The notes beneath the pieces are model-generated. The model did no database searches, had not been told where the DNA came from, and saw only the letters and a program-made list of their open reading frames with translations. Source: Candidatus Segatella intestinihominis (GTDB lineage Bacteria; Bacteroidota; Bacteroidia; Bacteroidales; Bacteroidaceae). From it: 47,395 bases of DNA. The stretch is taken from contig URLG01000014.1 of assembly GCA_900548535.1 (NCBI GenBank), positions 1 to 47,395 on the forward strand. The letters run 5' to 3'. The translations under genes and the position numbers were made by a program. Of this stretch, positions 1-8,200 are shown in pieces; the stretch's first letter is position 1, and each line of letters starts with the position of its first letter.

Positions 1-257
1 GTTTCATGGTAGGCACCGACGAGTTTGCCGTACCATTGGGCGACCTCATCGACGTAGCTGCCGAGATAGAGAAGGCAGAGGCACAGCTCAAGCACTTGGA
101 AGGTTTCTTGATGGGCGTTCGCAAGAAGCTCAGCAACGAGAACTTCGTGGCTCATGCCCCTGAGAAGGTTGTTGCCTTGGAGCGCAAGAAGGAAAGCGAC
201 TCTGTAGAGAAGATCGCCGCCCTGAAGGCAACCATCGAGGAGCTGAAGAAGAAGTAA
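1..257 (+). CDS. valS: Valine--tRNA ligase, C-terminal end (5' truncated by window)
   Basis: The window opens inside this gene; about 84 C-terminal residues are visible and there is no start codon. The stretch beginning VGTDEFAVPLGDLID followed by a charged helical run (repeated EKAEAQL, ALERKK, EELKKK) is the C-terminal coiled-coil arm of class I valyl-tRNA synthetases, which charges tRNA-Val in the cytoplasm; the arm contacts the tRNA elbow. The family usually ends this way, a few residues after a run of lysines. A strong hairpin terminator follows within 35 bases, so valS ends its transcript here. The catalytic HIGH and KMSKS motifs lie outside the window. Confidence 0.9.
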   Translation, partial: FMVGTDEFAVPLGDLIDVAAEIEKAEAQLKHLEGFLMGVRKKLSNENFVAHAPEKVVALERKKESDSVEKIAALKATIEELKKK

Positions 258-290
258 TCTATAAGTTTTATTAGATAATTATTCAAGAAT

Positions 291-343
291 AAGAGAATTG
301 GAGAACTTTCTCGTTAGCAGAGATTTCTCTGGTTCTCTTTTTC
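291..343 (+). terminator. Rho-independent terminator after valS
   Basis: Arms at 291-305 and 325-339 pair over 15 positions (three G-U wobbles), with a 19-base loop and a T-rich tail. It separates valS from the lipoprotein gene that starts at 367. Confidence 0.8.
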
Positions 344-366
344 TTCATCCAACAATAGATACATAG

Positions 367-1632
367 ATGATGAAAAAGCTTTTCACCTTATTAATATGTA
401 TGAGTTCGCTCCTACTCGGCTACACGAGTTGCGGGGACGAGGCTTTTGATGTGGACAGCGTCAACCGCCAAACTCTCCTTGTCTTTATGCCATGGAGCGG
501 CAGCAGCAATACGGCAGGTCTCTATGAAAACTTGCGAGCCAACGTAGACAGCATGTGCGCAGGCATCAAAACACAAAAGGGCCTAAAGAATGCACGTGTC
601 TTGGTATTCATGAGCAGGAACTCCCAGGAGAGCAACCTCTTCGAACTGAAATATGATGACAGCAAGAAGGCGGTGGTTCGTGACACGCTGAAGAAGTATA
701 CCGATGGTGCCTTTTACAATTCGGCAGAAGGTATGGCTAGCCTCATCAACGAAGTGAAGCAGCAGGCTGAAGCGCTCAACTATGCCATGATTATCGGATG
801 CCATGGATGCGGATGGACTTATGCAGCAGACTGGATGAACTATCCTTACCATGCTCGCCCCAACCTAGGTGGCACATCTTCCAACTATGACTATTGGGGC
901 AGCATCCAGTTTGGCGATGACCCAGATCATCCCAAGAGTCGTTTCTTCGGAAGTGTGAGTTTGGATGATGCAAAGATTGACGTAGCCACCCTGGCAGAAG
1001 GCATCAAGCAGAGCGGCATCAAGATGCAATACATCCTATTCGATGCCTGCTACATGGGCAATGTGGAGACAGCCTACGAACTGAAGGACGCCACCAACTT
1101 CCTGATAGCATCAAGCAGCGAGGTCATATCAATAGGCATGCCATACAAGACGATATGGAGTTCACTCATCAGTACAGCCCCAAGTTACTCTGGCATCGTA
1201 TCAGGCTCGGTCAACTTTTATGCCAAGAGCGACGCTCCCTATTGCAACCTGGCTGCCATCGACTGCCGACAGATGGATAAGTTGGCAAGCATCATGAAGG
1301 AAATCAATGCCAGTTATACGCTCAACTTCTCCATCCCACTCGACTCCATCCAGCCACTTGGCGGATTCCGCCCTAACATCTTCTATGACTTGGGCGTATA
1401 TGTAGACAGTCTCAAGCCATCAGGCTATCTGAAGGAACAGTTCACCGCCCAGCTCAAGGCTACCGTAAAGGTTGCGCAGAGCACAGAGAAAGTGGCCTCT
1501 TACATATTTGTCAATCAAGGAGAAGAAATACGAGTAAAAAGCTATAGTGGACTCAGTATTTCCGACCCAAGCCAGAACAGCGTAGCCATCAAGGGAAGAG
1601 AGAAGACAGGCTGGTGGAAAGCTACACATTAA
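367..1632 (+). CDS. Clostripain-family (peptidase C11) lipoprotein
   Basis: A 421-residue protein with a signal peptide ending in a lipobox-like TSC, so Cys22 would be lipidated and the protein anchored in the outer or inner membrane. The clostripain (C11/CD-clan) core is recognisable: His146 in IIGCHGCGW and Cys228 in LFDACYMGNVE form the catalytic dyad, and the following IASSSEV strand is typical of the family. Substrates are probably exported peptides cut after basic residues; that is family knowledge, not visible here. The gene is followed after 16 bases by the GYF_2 protein gene and is probably cotranscribed with it. ATG at 367 is preceded by ATG-compatible spacing but only a weak ribosome site. 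The C-terminus ends abruptly, without an extra domain. Confidence 0.85.
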   Translation: MMKKLFTLLICMSSLLLGYTSCGDEAFDVDSVNRQTLLVFMPWSGSSNTAGLYENLRANVDSMCAGIKTQKGLKNARVLVFMSRNSQESNLFELKYDDSKKAVVRDTLKKYTDGAFYNSAEGMASLINEVKQQAEALNYAMIIGCHGCGWTYAADWMNYPYHARPNLGGTSSNYDYWGSIQFGDDPDHPKSRFFGSVSLDDAKIDVATLAEGIKQSGIKMQYILFDACYMGNVETAYELKDATNFLIASSSEVISIGMPYKTIWSSLISTAPSYSGIVSGSVNFYAKSDAPYCNLAAIDCRQMDKLASIMKEINASYTLNFSIPLDSIQPLGGFRPNIFYDLGVYVDSLKPSGYLKEQFTAQLKATVKVAQSTEKVASYIFVNQGEEIRVKSYSGLSISDPSQNSVAIKGREKTGWWKATH

Positions 1633-1648
1633 ATAATAGAATAGAAAA

Positions 1649-2551
1649 ATGGAATATTTTATCATAGACAAGAACGGGCAGCAGGCAGGACCATTCAGCC
1701 TTGACCAACTAGCCCAAAAAGCAATCACTCCCGAGACCCTAGTCTGGGCTCAGGGCATGGCAGACTGGACTCCAGCCTGGAAAGTAGAAGAACTAAAGAC
1801 TGTATTGGAAGCAGCCGAAGCCATTCGTGACAACGAAGCTACCCAAGAAGAAGCCACAACGGGAACCGTTCCTCCTAGCTATCAGCCAGAGCAGCCTCAG
1901 AAGAAATCGAGCAAGACGCTCTGGAAGATCATCCTCGGCCTCGTCGTCTTCATCATCCTGATGTTAGCCGTAACCAACCCAGGTGCCGACGCCCACAAGG
2001 AAAAGGTGCGCACAGAGGTAAGCAAGGCTGTAGAGAAAGCTACCGAAACCACCGACAACAACTTCTTCTCTCAGGCCATGCGCTCTGTGGCAAAGATGAT
2101 GGCAGGCACCGTCATGGACGAGGCGATGGACCAGCTCTTCCAGTATCACAACTACATCATCTGCTCCAAAGGTACAGTGGAATTTGATGGCAAGGAGCAC
2201 ACCGTCAGTTTCGGTATTCTCGGCAAGGTTTACACCATGAATGCCGATGATATGGTAAAAGCACTAGAAATGGGCGACAACCTCCGCATTGAGGAATCTT
2301 CCTCTTCATCAGATGATTCTGCCATGGATGGCTCCTCCTCTACTTCTGTAGACGAGAACGCCAATACTGGTGACGACGACGCTAGCTCTGACTTACAACA
2401 GAAATTGGAAGACAAAGCTAACAAGGCTCTCGACAAAGCTGCCGACAAAGTGAGCAAGAAGGTGGAAGAAAAGATTAATCAGAAACTCAATGAAGCCACT
2501 GATTCATCTACCGTAGAGAAGATTATCGACAAGATTCTAGAATTGATATAA
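1649..2551 (+). CDS. GYF_2-domain membrane protein, coiled-coil C-terminus
   Basis: A 300-residue protein. Residues 1-50 (start MEYFIIDKNGQQAGPF, then WAQGMADWTPA) are a GYF_2/DUF4339 domain, a small fold thought to bind proline-rich peptides. One transmembrane helix lies at about 91-108 (WKIILGLVVFIILMLAV). The N-terminal domain should be cytoplasmic. After the helix comes an amphipathic segment, a Ser/Asp-rich linker (about 215-245) and a Lys/Glu-rich coiled coil to the end (DKANKALDKAADKVSKK). The gene lies 16 bases after the clostripain-like gene, suggesting an operon. Its function is unknown; GYF_2 proteins of Bacteroidota often sit beside envelope genes. Confidence 0.75.
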   Translation: MEYFIIDKNGQQAGPFSLDQLAQKAITPETLVWAQGMADWTPAWKVEELKTVLEAAEAIRDNEATQEEATTGTVPPSYQPEQPQKKSSKTLWKIILGLVVFIILMLAVTNPGADAHKEKVRTEVSKAVEKATETTDNNFFSQAMRSVAKMMAGTVMDEAMDQLFQYHNYIICSKGTVEFDGKEHTVSFGILGKVYTMNADDMVKALEMGDNLRIEESSSSSDDSAMDGSSSTSVDENANTGDDDASSDLQQKLEDKANKALDKAADKVSKKVEEKINQKLNEATDSSTVEKIIDKILELI

Positions 2552-2586
2552 AATCCATCGATCGGAATTTATATTGACAATTTCAC

Positions 2587-2626
2587 GATAAGGCGGAAGC
2601 CTGCTTTTGGCTTAGCCTTATCTCCC
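2587..2626 (+). terminator. Hairpin terminator after GYF_2 gene
   Basis: Eight-base arms (2587-2594, gataaggc; 2615-2622, gccttatc) with an inner GGAAGCC/GGCTT pairing. The T tail is poor, so termination strength is uncertain. Confidence 0.5.
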
Positions 2627-2630
2627 CTTT

Positions 2631-2719
2631 AACAGTACGTGCCGAGGAAAAAATAATTTCATCGCGAAGAAAATATTTTTTCCTCGGCACGTACTGTTTT
2701 TTTCTTCGGCACGCAATTT
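2631..2719. repeat. Long palindromic intergenic element
   Basis: Arms 2631-2659 and 2671-2698 form a near-perfect inverted repeat of about 28 bases (outer part AACAGTACGTGCCGAGGAAA), differing by one inserted base. A degenerate third copy of the arm core (TTCGGCACG) follows at about 2704-2712. The perfect arms and short loop suggest a dispersed REP/BIME-like hairpin or a very stable RNA stem. No coding is visible in it. Confidence 0.7.
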
Positions 2720-2827
2720 CTATCTAATGGAGTATCTGCTATAATTTTAATCCGAAACTTTTTTACAATTCATTTCTCTTTATTTATTCTATTCCGTTAT
2801 ATTAAAATCATATTCTGCAATTATCCC

Positions 2828-2835
2828 TACCTTTG
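2828..2835 (+). promoter_or_regulatory. Bacteroidota -7 box (TACCTTTG) for tiny peptide unit
   Basis: TACCTTTG matches the TAnnTTTG consensus of Bacteroidota housekeeping promoters. It lies 42 bases before the ATG at 2878. No convincing -33 element is seen in the AT-rich sequence upstream. Confidence 0.6.
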
Positions 2836-2877
2836 CAAACGAAAATAAGAATAATAACATATAATCGACTAAAGAAT

Positions 2878-2946
2878 ATGATAGAAAGAATGACTTTAGC
2901 TGCTCTTGGCATGACAGCAACTCTGGTAGCACGCTACTTATTATAA
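2878..2946 (+). CDS. Putative 22-residue small membrane-type peptide
   Basis: The frame reads MIERMTLAALGMTATLVARY plus two leucines: a short charged N-terminus and then a hydrophobic Ala/Thr/Leu-rich helix, like a tiny single-span membrane peptide. It has its own promoter box 42 bases upstream, and a strong hairpin terminator begins at its stop codon, so promoter, gene and terminator form a unit of about 170 bases. The ribosome site is weak (AAAGAAT). Alternatively the transcript is a small RNA and the frame is incidental. No homologue is known to me. Confidence 0.45.
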   Translation: MIERMTLAALGMTATLVARYLL

Positions 2947-3003
2947 ATCCTGACTTCGACATTCTTATACAATAAGTATTGTGTCAAAGCCAGGATTCTT
3001 TTA
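2946..3003 (+). terminator. Terminator of the tiny peptide unit
   Basis: AATCCTG (2946-2952) pairs with CAGGATT (2991-2997), and the helix continues inward through imperfect pairs to an inner CTTATA/AATAAG stem. It is followed by CTTTT. It could also serve the convergent minus-strand gene ending at 3036. Confidence 0.7.
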
Positions 3004-3035
3004 ATTCAAATTCTTTTAGAGAGTTTCTTCATCTA

Positions 3036-4181
3036 TCATCCTTTTCTATTGATCCATGTCAGTTTCTTCCATACTCCCTCAAAAGGACCATGAGAATGAT
3101 ACTTGAGCCATAGATTAGAAAAGACACACTGTACTACCACCATTGCAATACCCACAAGTACGGCATAAGTAATGCCCAACTTGGCTTGCAAGTTGAAACC
3201 ATAATAGCAGAACAATCCACAGCCAATAATGCTCTGCAAAAAATAATTGGTGAGACTCATCTTTCCAAACTGGCGCAAGAAAGACAATCCCGTTCTAAAC
3301 CATTCCTTGCCATACCATAACAACACAAATGCTGAAACGATGAAGGAAAGTATGAAGAAATTGTATATCGGAGAAAGCCAAAGACCGTATGTTGGTAAAT
3401 GGCAGACATCACAAACGCCCCCGATGATAAGGACTACAATGGAAACAAGGAGAACCTTCTTCCATAGTTGCAAGTTATTGTTCTCATTATATAGCCAGCG
3501 ATTTCTACCCACCAACATGCCTAACACAAAGAGGCAAATGGTCTGGGTATGTCTTCCCTTCACCATACACCAATAATAGGTAGCCACCTGACCATACTGT
3601 AGATTGGCCCAAGCATTCTCCCAAAAAGTACCATGGTGATGCGCTTCCGCCATCTCGCCATATACATCCCCCATCGCCGACATATCCACTTGCCACCCAG
3701 TCAGCAAGGAATAGATCTCAATAGGCTGAACAAACAGAAATGCCACCACACCCCACAAATACTTGGAAGGTAGATAGCTGAGCGGAATGAGCAACAAGCC
3801 GTATATGGCATAGGAGAACAGAATATCTCCATCGAAGAAAGCTGTATTAACGATACCTAAGAGAGCCAACAGAAACATTCGCCAAGCAAATCTGCCAGAG
3901 AAGCATCTCCCCTTTTGCTGTTGGTTATCGTTCATGATAAAAAAGCTCAATCCAAAGAGCAAGGCAAAGATGCCATACATCTTGCCCGATAGCAGCAATG
4001 CCATCACATCAGCCACCTCATCATCACATGCCAAGGCGTATGGATGCGTAATGCTACCATCCCACATGTTGAAATGCTCTACAGAATGAAACAAAATAAT
4101 ACCAGCTACAGCCAATCCTCGCAAAGCATCAGCCACGTCTATTCGGCTGTTTTTCAAGCCCAATGTCTTATAAAAATTCAT
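3036..4181 (-). CDS. DUF418-family integral membrane protein
   Basis: A 381-residue polytopic protein. The start RIDVADALRGLAVAGIILFHSVEHF is the hallmark opening of DUF418/YeiB-like proteins, which share the acyltransferase_3-type fold (RxDxxRGLAxxGI). About ten hydrophobic helices follow, and the conserved C-terminal part contains GKMSLTNYFLQSIIG, typical of DUF418. Members are thought to transfer or transport acyl groups at the inner membrane, but no substrate can be inferred here. A TATCTTTG promoter box reads leftwards around 4210. The gene is monocistronic, convergent with the tiny peptide unit and downstream of vsr on the same strand. Confidence 0.85.
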   Translation of the reverse strand: MNFYKTLGLKNSRIDVADALRGLAVAGIILFHSVEHFNMWDGSITHPYALACDDEVADVMALLLSGKMYGIFALLFGLSFFIMNDNQQQKGRCFSGRFAWRMFLLALLGIVNTAFFDGDILFSYAIYGLLLIPLSYLPSKYLWGVVAFLFVQPIEIYSLLTGWQVDMSAMGDVYGEMAEAHHHGTFWENAWANLQYGQVATYYWCMVKGRHTQTICLFVLGMLVGRNRWLYNENNNLQLWKKVLLVSIVVLIIGGVCDVCHLPTYGLWLSPIYNFFILSFIVSAFVLLWYGKEWFRTGLSFLRQFGKMSLTNYFLQSIIGCGLFCYYGFNLQAKLGITYAVLVGIAMVVVQCVFSNLWLKYHSHGPFEGVWKKLTWINRKG

Positions 4182-4308
4182 TTAATATATAATAATTAAG
4201 TTATTAATGGGAACAAAGATAATACTTTTTCTACAAATAGCACCATCTTTTGCAGACTAATTACATATTACATAAAATATTGCCCATAAAAAGAAGATGA
4301 CACCCTGA

Positions 4309-4839
4309 TTAACCCCGATGAATCTCTTCTGCTGCCATAGCCACACCATCGTCTTCTGGCAATTGATAAGGCTTGTTTTCCAATACTTCTAAAGAATCAG
4401 CTTTCTCTCTATCCATCAGATAAATATGATTGAGCGTATACTCTATAGCCATGAGTGTACGCTCTCTCTTTTCCTTTGTATCGAGCTGGCATTCCCAGAC
4501 AGTCATCACATGCCACCCCATCCTTGCCAACTTATGCTGTACCTCGATATCCCGCTCCTTATTGCGGGTAATCTTACGGCTCCAAAACTCCACATTCGTC
4601 TTGGGCAGGCGATACTTGTCACAATTCTCGTGCCCATGCCAAAAGCAACCATTCACAAAGATGCATGTGCGATATTTGCGAAGCACTATATCCGGCGTAC
4701 CTGGCAAGCGGCGATAATTGACACGATAACGGAAGCCGCAGGCAAAGAGATACCTCCTCACCATCATCTCTGGCTTCGTATTCTTGGAATGAATCGAAGC
4801 CATAATCTTGCTGCGCTGTTCTTCCGTTATTTCTGTCAT
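4309..4839 (-). CDS. vsr: Very short patch repair (Vsr) DNA mismatch endonuclease
   Basis: A 176-residue Vsr-family nuclease, which nicks 5' of the T in T:G mismatches arising by deamination of 5-methylcytosine. The PD-(D/E)XK-like core is visible: LPGTPDIV with catalytic Asp50, FVNGCFWHGHENC with His68 and the zinc ligands His70/Cys73, and VWECQL carrying the third conserved cysteine. Residues 80-100 match the FWSRKITRNKERD segment that contacts DNA. Length is normal plus about 25 extra C-terminal residues. Vsr genes usually sit beside a C5-cytosine methylase; none is seen within this window. The start MTEITEEQRSKIM fits the family's usual beginning. Confidence 0.9.
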   Translation of the reverse strand: MTEITEEQRSKIMASIHSKNTKPEMMVRRYLFACGFRYRVNYRRLPGTPDIVLRKYRTCIFVNGCFWHGHENCDKYRLPKTNVEFWSRKITRNKERDIEVQHKLARMGWHVMTVWECQLDTKEKRERTLMAIEYTLNHIYLMDREKADSLEVLENKPYQLPEDDGVAMAAEEIHRG

Positions 4840-4876
4840 ATTTCTTCACAAGTCACCATATCTGCGCCTCGGTATA

Positions 4877-5062
4877 TCACTCCAAGCTTATGGAGCTTAG
4901 TAGCCTAATATAGAAGAAGTACATATTAGAATCTTCTATATCCTCGATAAAAGGAGTCTTATCTACATAATAACAATCCCTTTTCATTACATCCTCAAAG
5001 TTTTGCATACCGTATGGTATACGCTTGCGATAGATTCGCTTTCTTCGTTCTCTTACTATCAT
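4877..5062 (-). pseudogene. Remnant of AAA-ATPase-like (PD-(D/E)XK-associated) gene
   Basis: The reading frame contains RIPYGMQNFEDVMKRDCYYV followed by DKTPFIEDIED, the opening of the large AAA-ATPase_like/DUF1703 family, whose members normally run to 500-600 residues. Here similarity stops at YFFYIR, exactly where the P-loop segment (RPRRFGKS in relatives) should begin, and the frame ends 9 residues later. This is therefore a 5' fragment left by deletion. It lies between vsr and the helicase fusion, a region that seems to have lost material. Confidence 0.65.
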
Positions 5063-5164
5063 AGCTCAATACTTTAAATTGTAATGCAAAGATACTATTT
5101 TATTTTTAATCAGACAAAGAAAAAAGAAGAAGTTTAAAGTAAATTAGAAAAAACATAGGAAATC

Positions 5165-5196
5165 TTGTTGGTTATCAACTTTTTATTGTACCTTTG
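5165..5196 (+). promoter_or_regulatory. Promoter of the helicase fusion gene
   Basis: TACCTTTG (-7 box) at 5189-5196 with TTG at about 5165-5167 as a possible -33 element, giving a 5' leader of roughly 27 bases before ATG 5228. Confidence 0.65.
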
Positions 5197-5227
5197 CATA
5201 AGATAAGACCAATAAACACCAAGATAT

Positions 5228-8200
5228 ATGTCGATATTCAGTATCATCTTTGGAAAAAAGAATGTGAAAGCTTCTGACTCTGCCACCAAGCAGGAAGCGG
5301 AGCCTGTAGTCTCTGACATCGAGCTCAATGATGCCAGAAAAGATCATATCGCCTTTGTTGATACCGAAGTGGGACTGAAAGACCATAAGATACACGACAT
5401 CGGAGCCTTGCGATATGACGGAGCTACCTTTCACCAAGCGTCCAAGACGGAATTGGAGAAGTTTTTGGAAGAAGGAAAGGTGGACTTCATTTGTGGACAT
5501 AATATCATCCATCACGATGCCCACTATCTCCAACTTAATGGCATCCTCATAGATACCCTGTACCTCTCTCCGCTCCTCTTCCCAAAACATCCTTATCATC
5601 ATCTGGTAAAGGACGATAAATTGATGAGCGAGCAGATGAACAATCCCGTGAACGACTGCGAGAAAGCCAAGGAGCTATTGATGGATGAAATAGCAACATG
5701 GAATAAGCTTTCTGAGAATAAGAAGAGGATTTTTACGCTATTGCTTCAGCAGGAAGAGGAATTCAAAGGATTCCTGATATATGTTGGAGCCACTGGAACC
5801 TCATCCGATGCTATCAAAGAGGTATCAGATACGATTCTATCCGAATACAAGAATCATATCTGCGCCCATGCCGACATAGCCTCTCTCATCGTTCTGTCGC
5901 CTTGCGGCTTGGCATACGCCTTGGCTCTGATTGGAACAGACGATTACCTATCCGTTACCCCAGGATGGGTGCTCCACAATTATCCAGAGGTAGAGCATAT
6001 CATCAGCACGCTCTGCCATCACCGATGCACCGAAGGTTGCGAGTATTGCCATCGCATGCTCAACATTCACCATAACCTGAAACAGATATTTGGCTACGAT
6101 GCCTTCCGCACTTATGATGGCGAGCCATTGCAAGAGAATGCGGTTCAGGCAGCAGTAGATGGGCAGTCGCTATTGGCGATATTCCCTACTGGCGGTGGCA
6201 AATCGCTCACCTTCCAATTGCCAGCCTTGATGGATGGCAGAACCGTACATGGCCTTACCGTAGTTATCTCGCCACTGCAATCGCTGATGAAGGACCAGGT
6301 GGACAATCTCGCCGACAGAGGCATCACTGACGCTGTAACCATCAACGGTCTCCTCGACCCTATCTCTCGCAGCCTTGCCATAGAGCGAGTGCAGAGCGGA
6401 GATGCCACCTTATTATATATAGCCCCTGAGATGTTGCGCTCCAAGACCATCGAGCGCATCTTGATGGCTCGTCATGTGGTGAGATTCGTGATAGATGAGG
6501 CTCACTGTTTCTCTGCTTGGGGACAAGATTTCCGTGTGGATTATCTCTACATCGGCAAGTTTATCAAGGAATATCAAGAACGAAAGTTCGGAAAGGATGA
6601 GATGGCTCGCAATGGCGGTCGCACGCTGATACCCGTATCTTGCTTTACCGCCACGGCAAAACAGAAGGTGGTGCAAGACATCTGCGATTACTTCAAGCAC
6701 TGGTTGGGCAGCGACCTCCAGCTCTTCGCCTCTTCCGCCTCACGTACCAATCTGCACTATTCCGTGATCCACGTGGATAGCGATGGAGACAAATACAACC
6801 TCCTGCGCAATCTTGTGGAGGAGACAAACTGCCCTACCATCATCTACGTATCCCGAACCAAGCGAACCCGAGAACTCGCCATGAAGTTGACTCGTGACGG
6901 CATGACTGCCCTGCCCTATAATGGCAAGATGGATGCCGATGAAAAAATACACAATCAGGATGCCTTCATGACCGACCAGGTAAGCATCATCGTTGCTACA
7001 TCCGCCTTCGGAATGGGTGTGGACAAGAGCGATGTAGGATTGGTCATCCACTACGACATCTCCGACTCTTTGGAGAACTATGTACAGGAGGCAGGGCGTG
7101 CAGGAAGAGACCCACACCTCCATGCCAAATGCTTTGTACTCTATAGCGATGAAGACTTAGACAAGCACTTTATTCTACTCAACCAAACCAAACTGAGCAT
7201 CAGCGAGATACAACAAGTATGGAAAGCTATTAAAGATTTCACCAAGAAGCGTCCCTATGTAAGTTGCTCTGCACTAGAGATAGCTCGCCAAGCCGGTTGG
7301 GATGATTCGGTTTCTGACATTGAGACACGTGTTCGCACCGCCCTTTCAGCCCTCGAACAAAGCGGCTACATAGAGCGCGGCAATAACATTCCGCATGTCT
7401 ATGCCACTGGCATCACCGTCAAGAACATGGACGAGGCAAGACTCCGTCTTACCGAATCACCCCTCTTCTCAAAAGATGAAATCCAGAATGCCGTGCGCAT
7501 CATCAAGTCGCTCATCACACAGAAGCATATCGCCAGGGCACAAGACAGCGAGGCAGAATCCCGCATCGACTACCTTGCCGACATCTTGGGACTGAGCAAG
7601 CGAGATGTCATCTCTGCCGTGGATCGAATGCGCCAAGAAGGTATCCTTGCCGATACTCGTGACATATCAGCCTACCTGCAAGACATCAGCGACACCCAAC
7701 GCAAGCCTCAACAGATGCTGGAGAAATACGCCAAGCTGGAGAGATATATCCTGGAACATATTCCGGATGATTCGCTGCAAATCACATACAAGCAGTTCAA
7801 CGACAATGCCGTGCATGACGGCATCACAACATCCACCGAAAAGCAAATCCGCACACTGCTATACTTCTTAGTGGTGAAGGGATATGCGCACAAGAAGGAA
7901 GATGGCATTCGAAATCTTATCGTGACCAGAGACAAAGACATCGATACCATCATCAAGCGTTTTGAGAGACGCATTGAGGTTTGCCGATTCATCATCGAAA
8001 GACTTTATAGCTTGGCAGAGAAGGAAGAAACTAAAACAGGAGAGAATATCAAATTAGCGGCTGAGTATTCGAAGCCTCTCCAATTCTCTGTGGTAGAACT
8101 CTTGAACGACCTGAAATCCAGCAACCAATCCCTCTTCTGCGATTTTGCATCGCTACAACTGGAGGATGTGGAGGAAGCCCTGCTCTATCTCTCCAAGATT

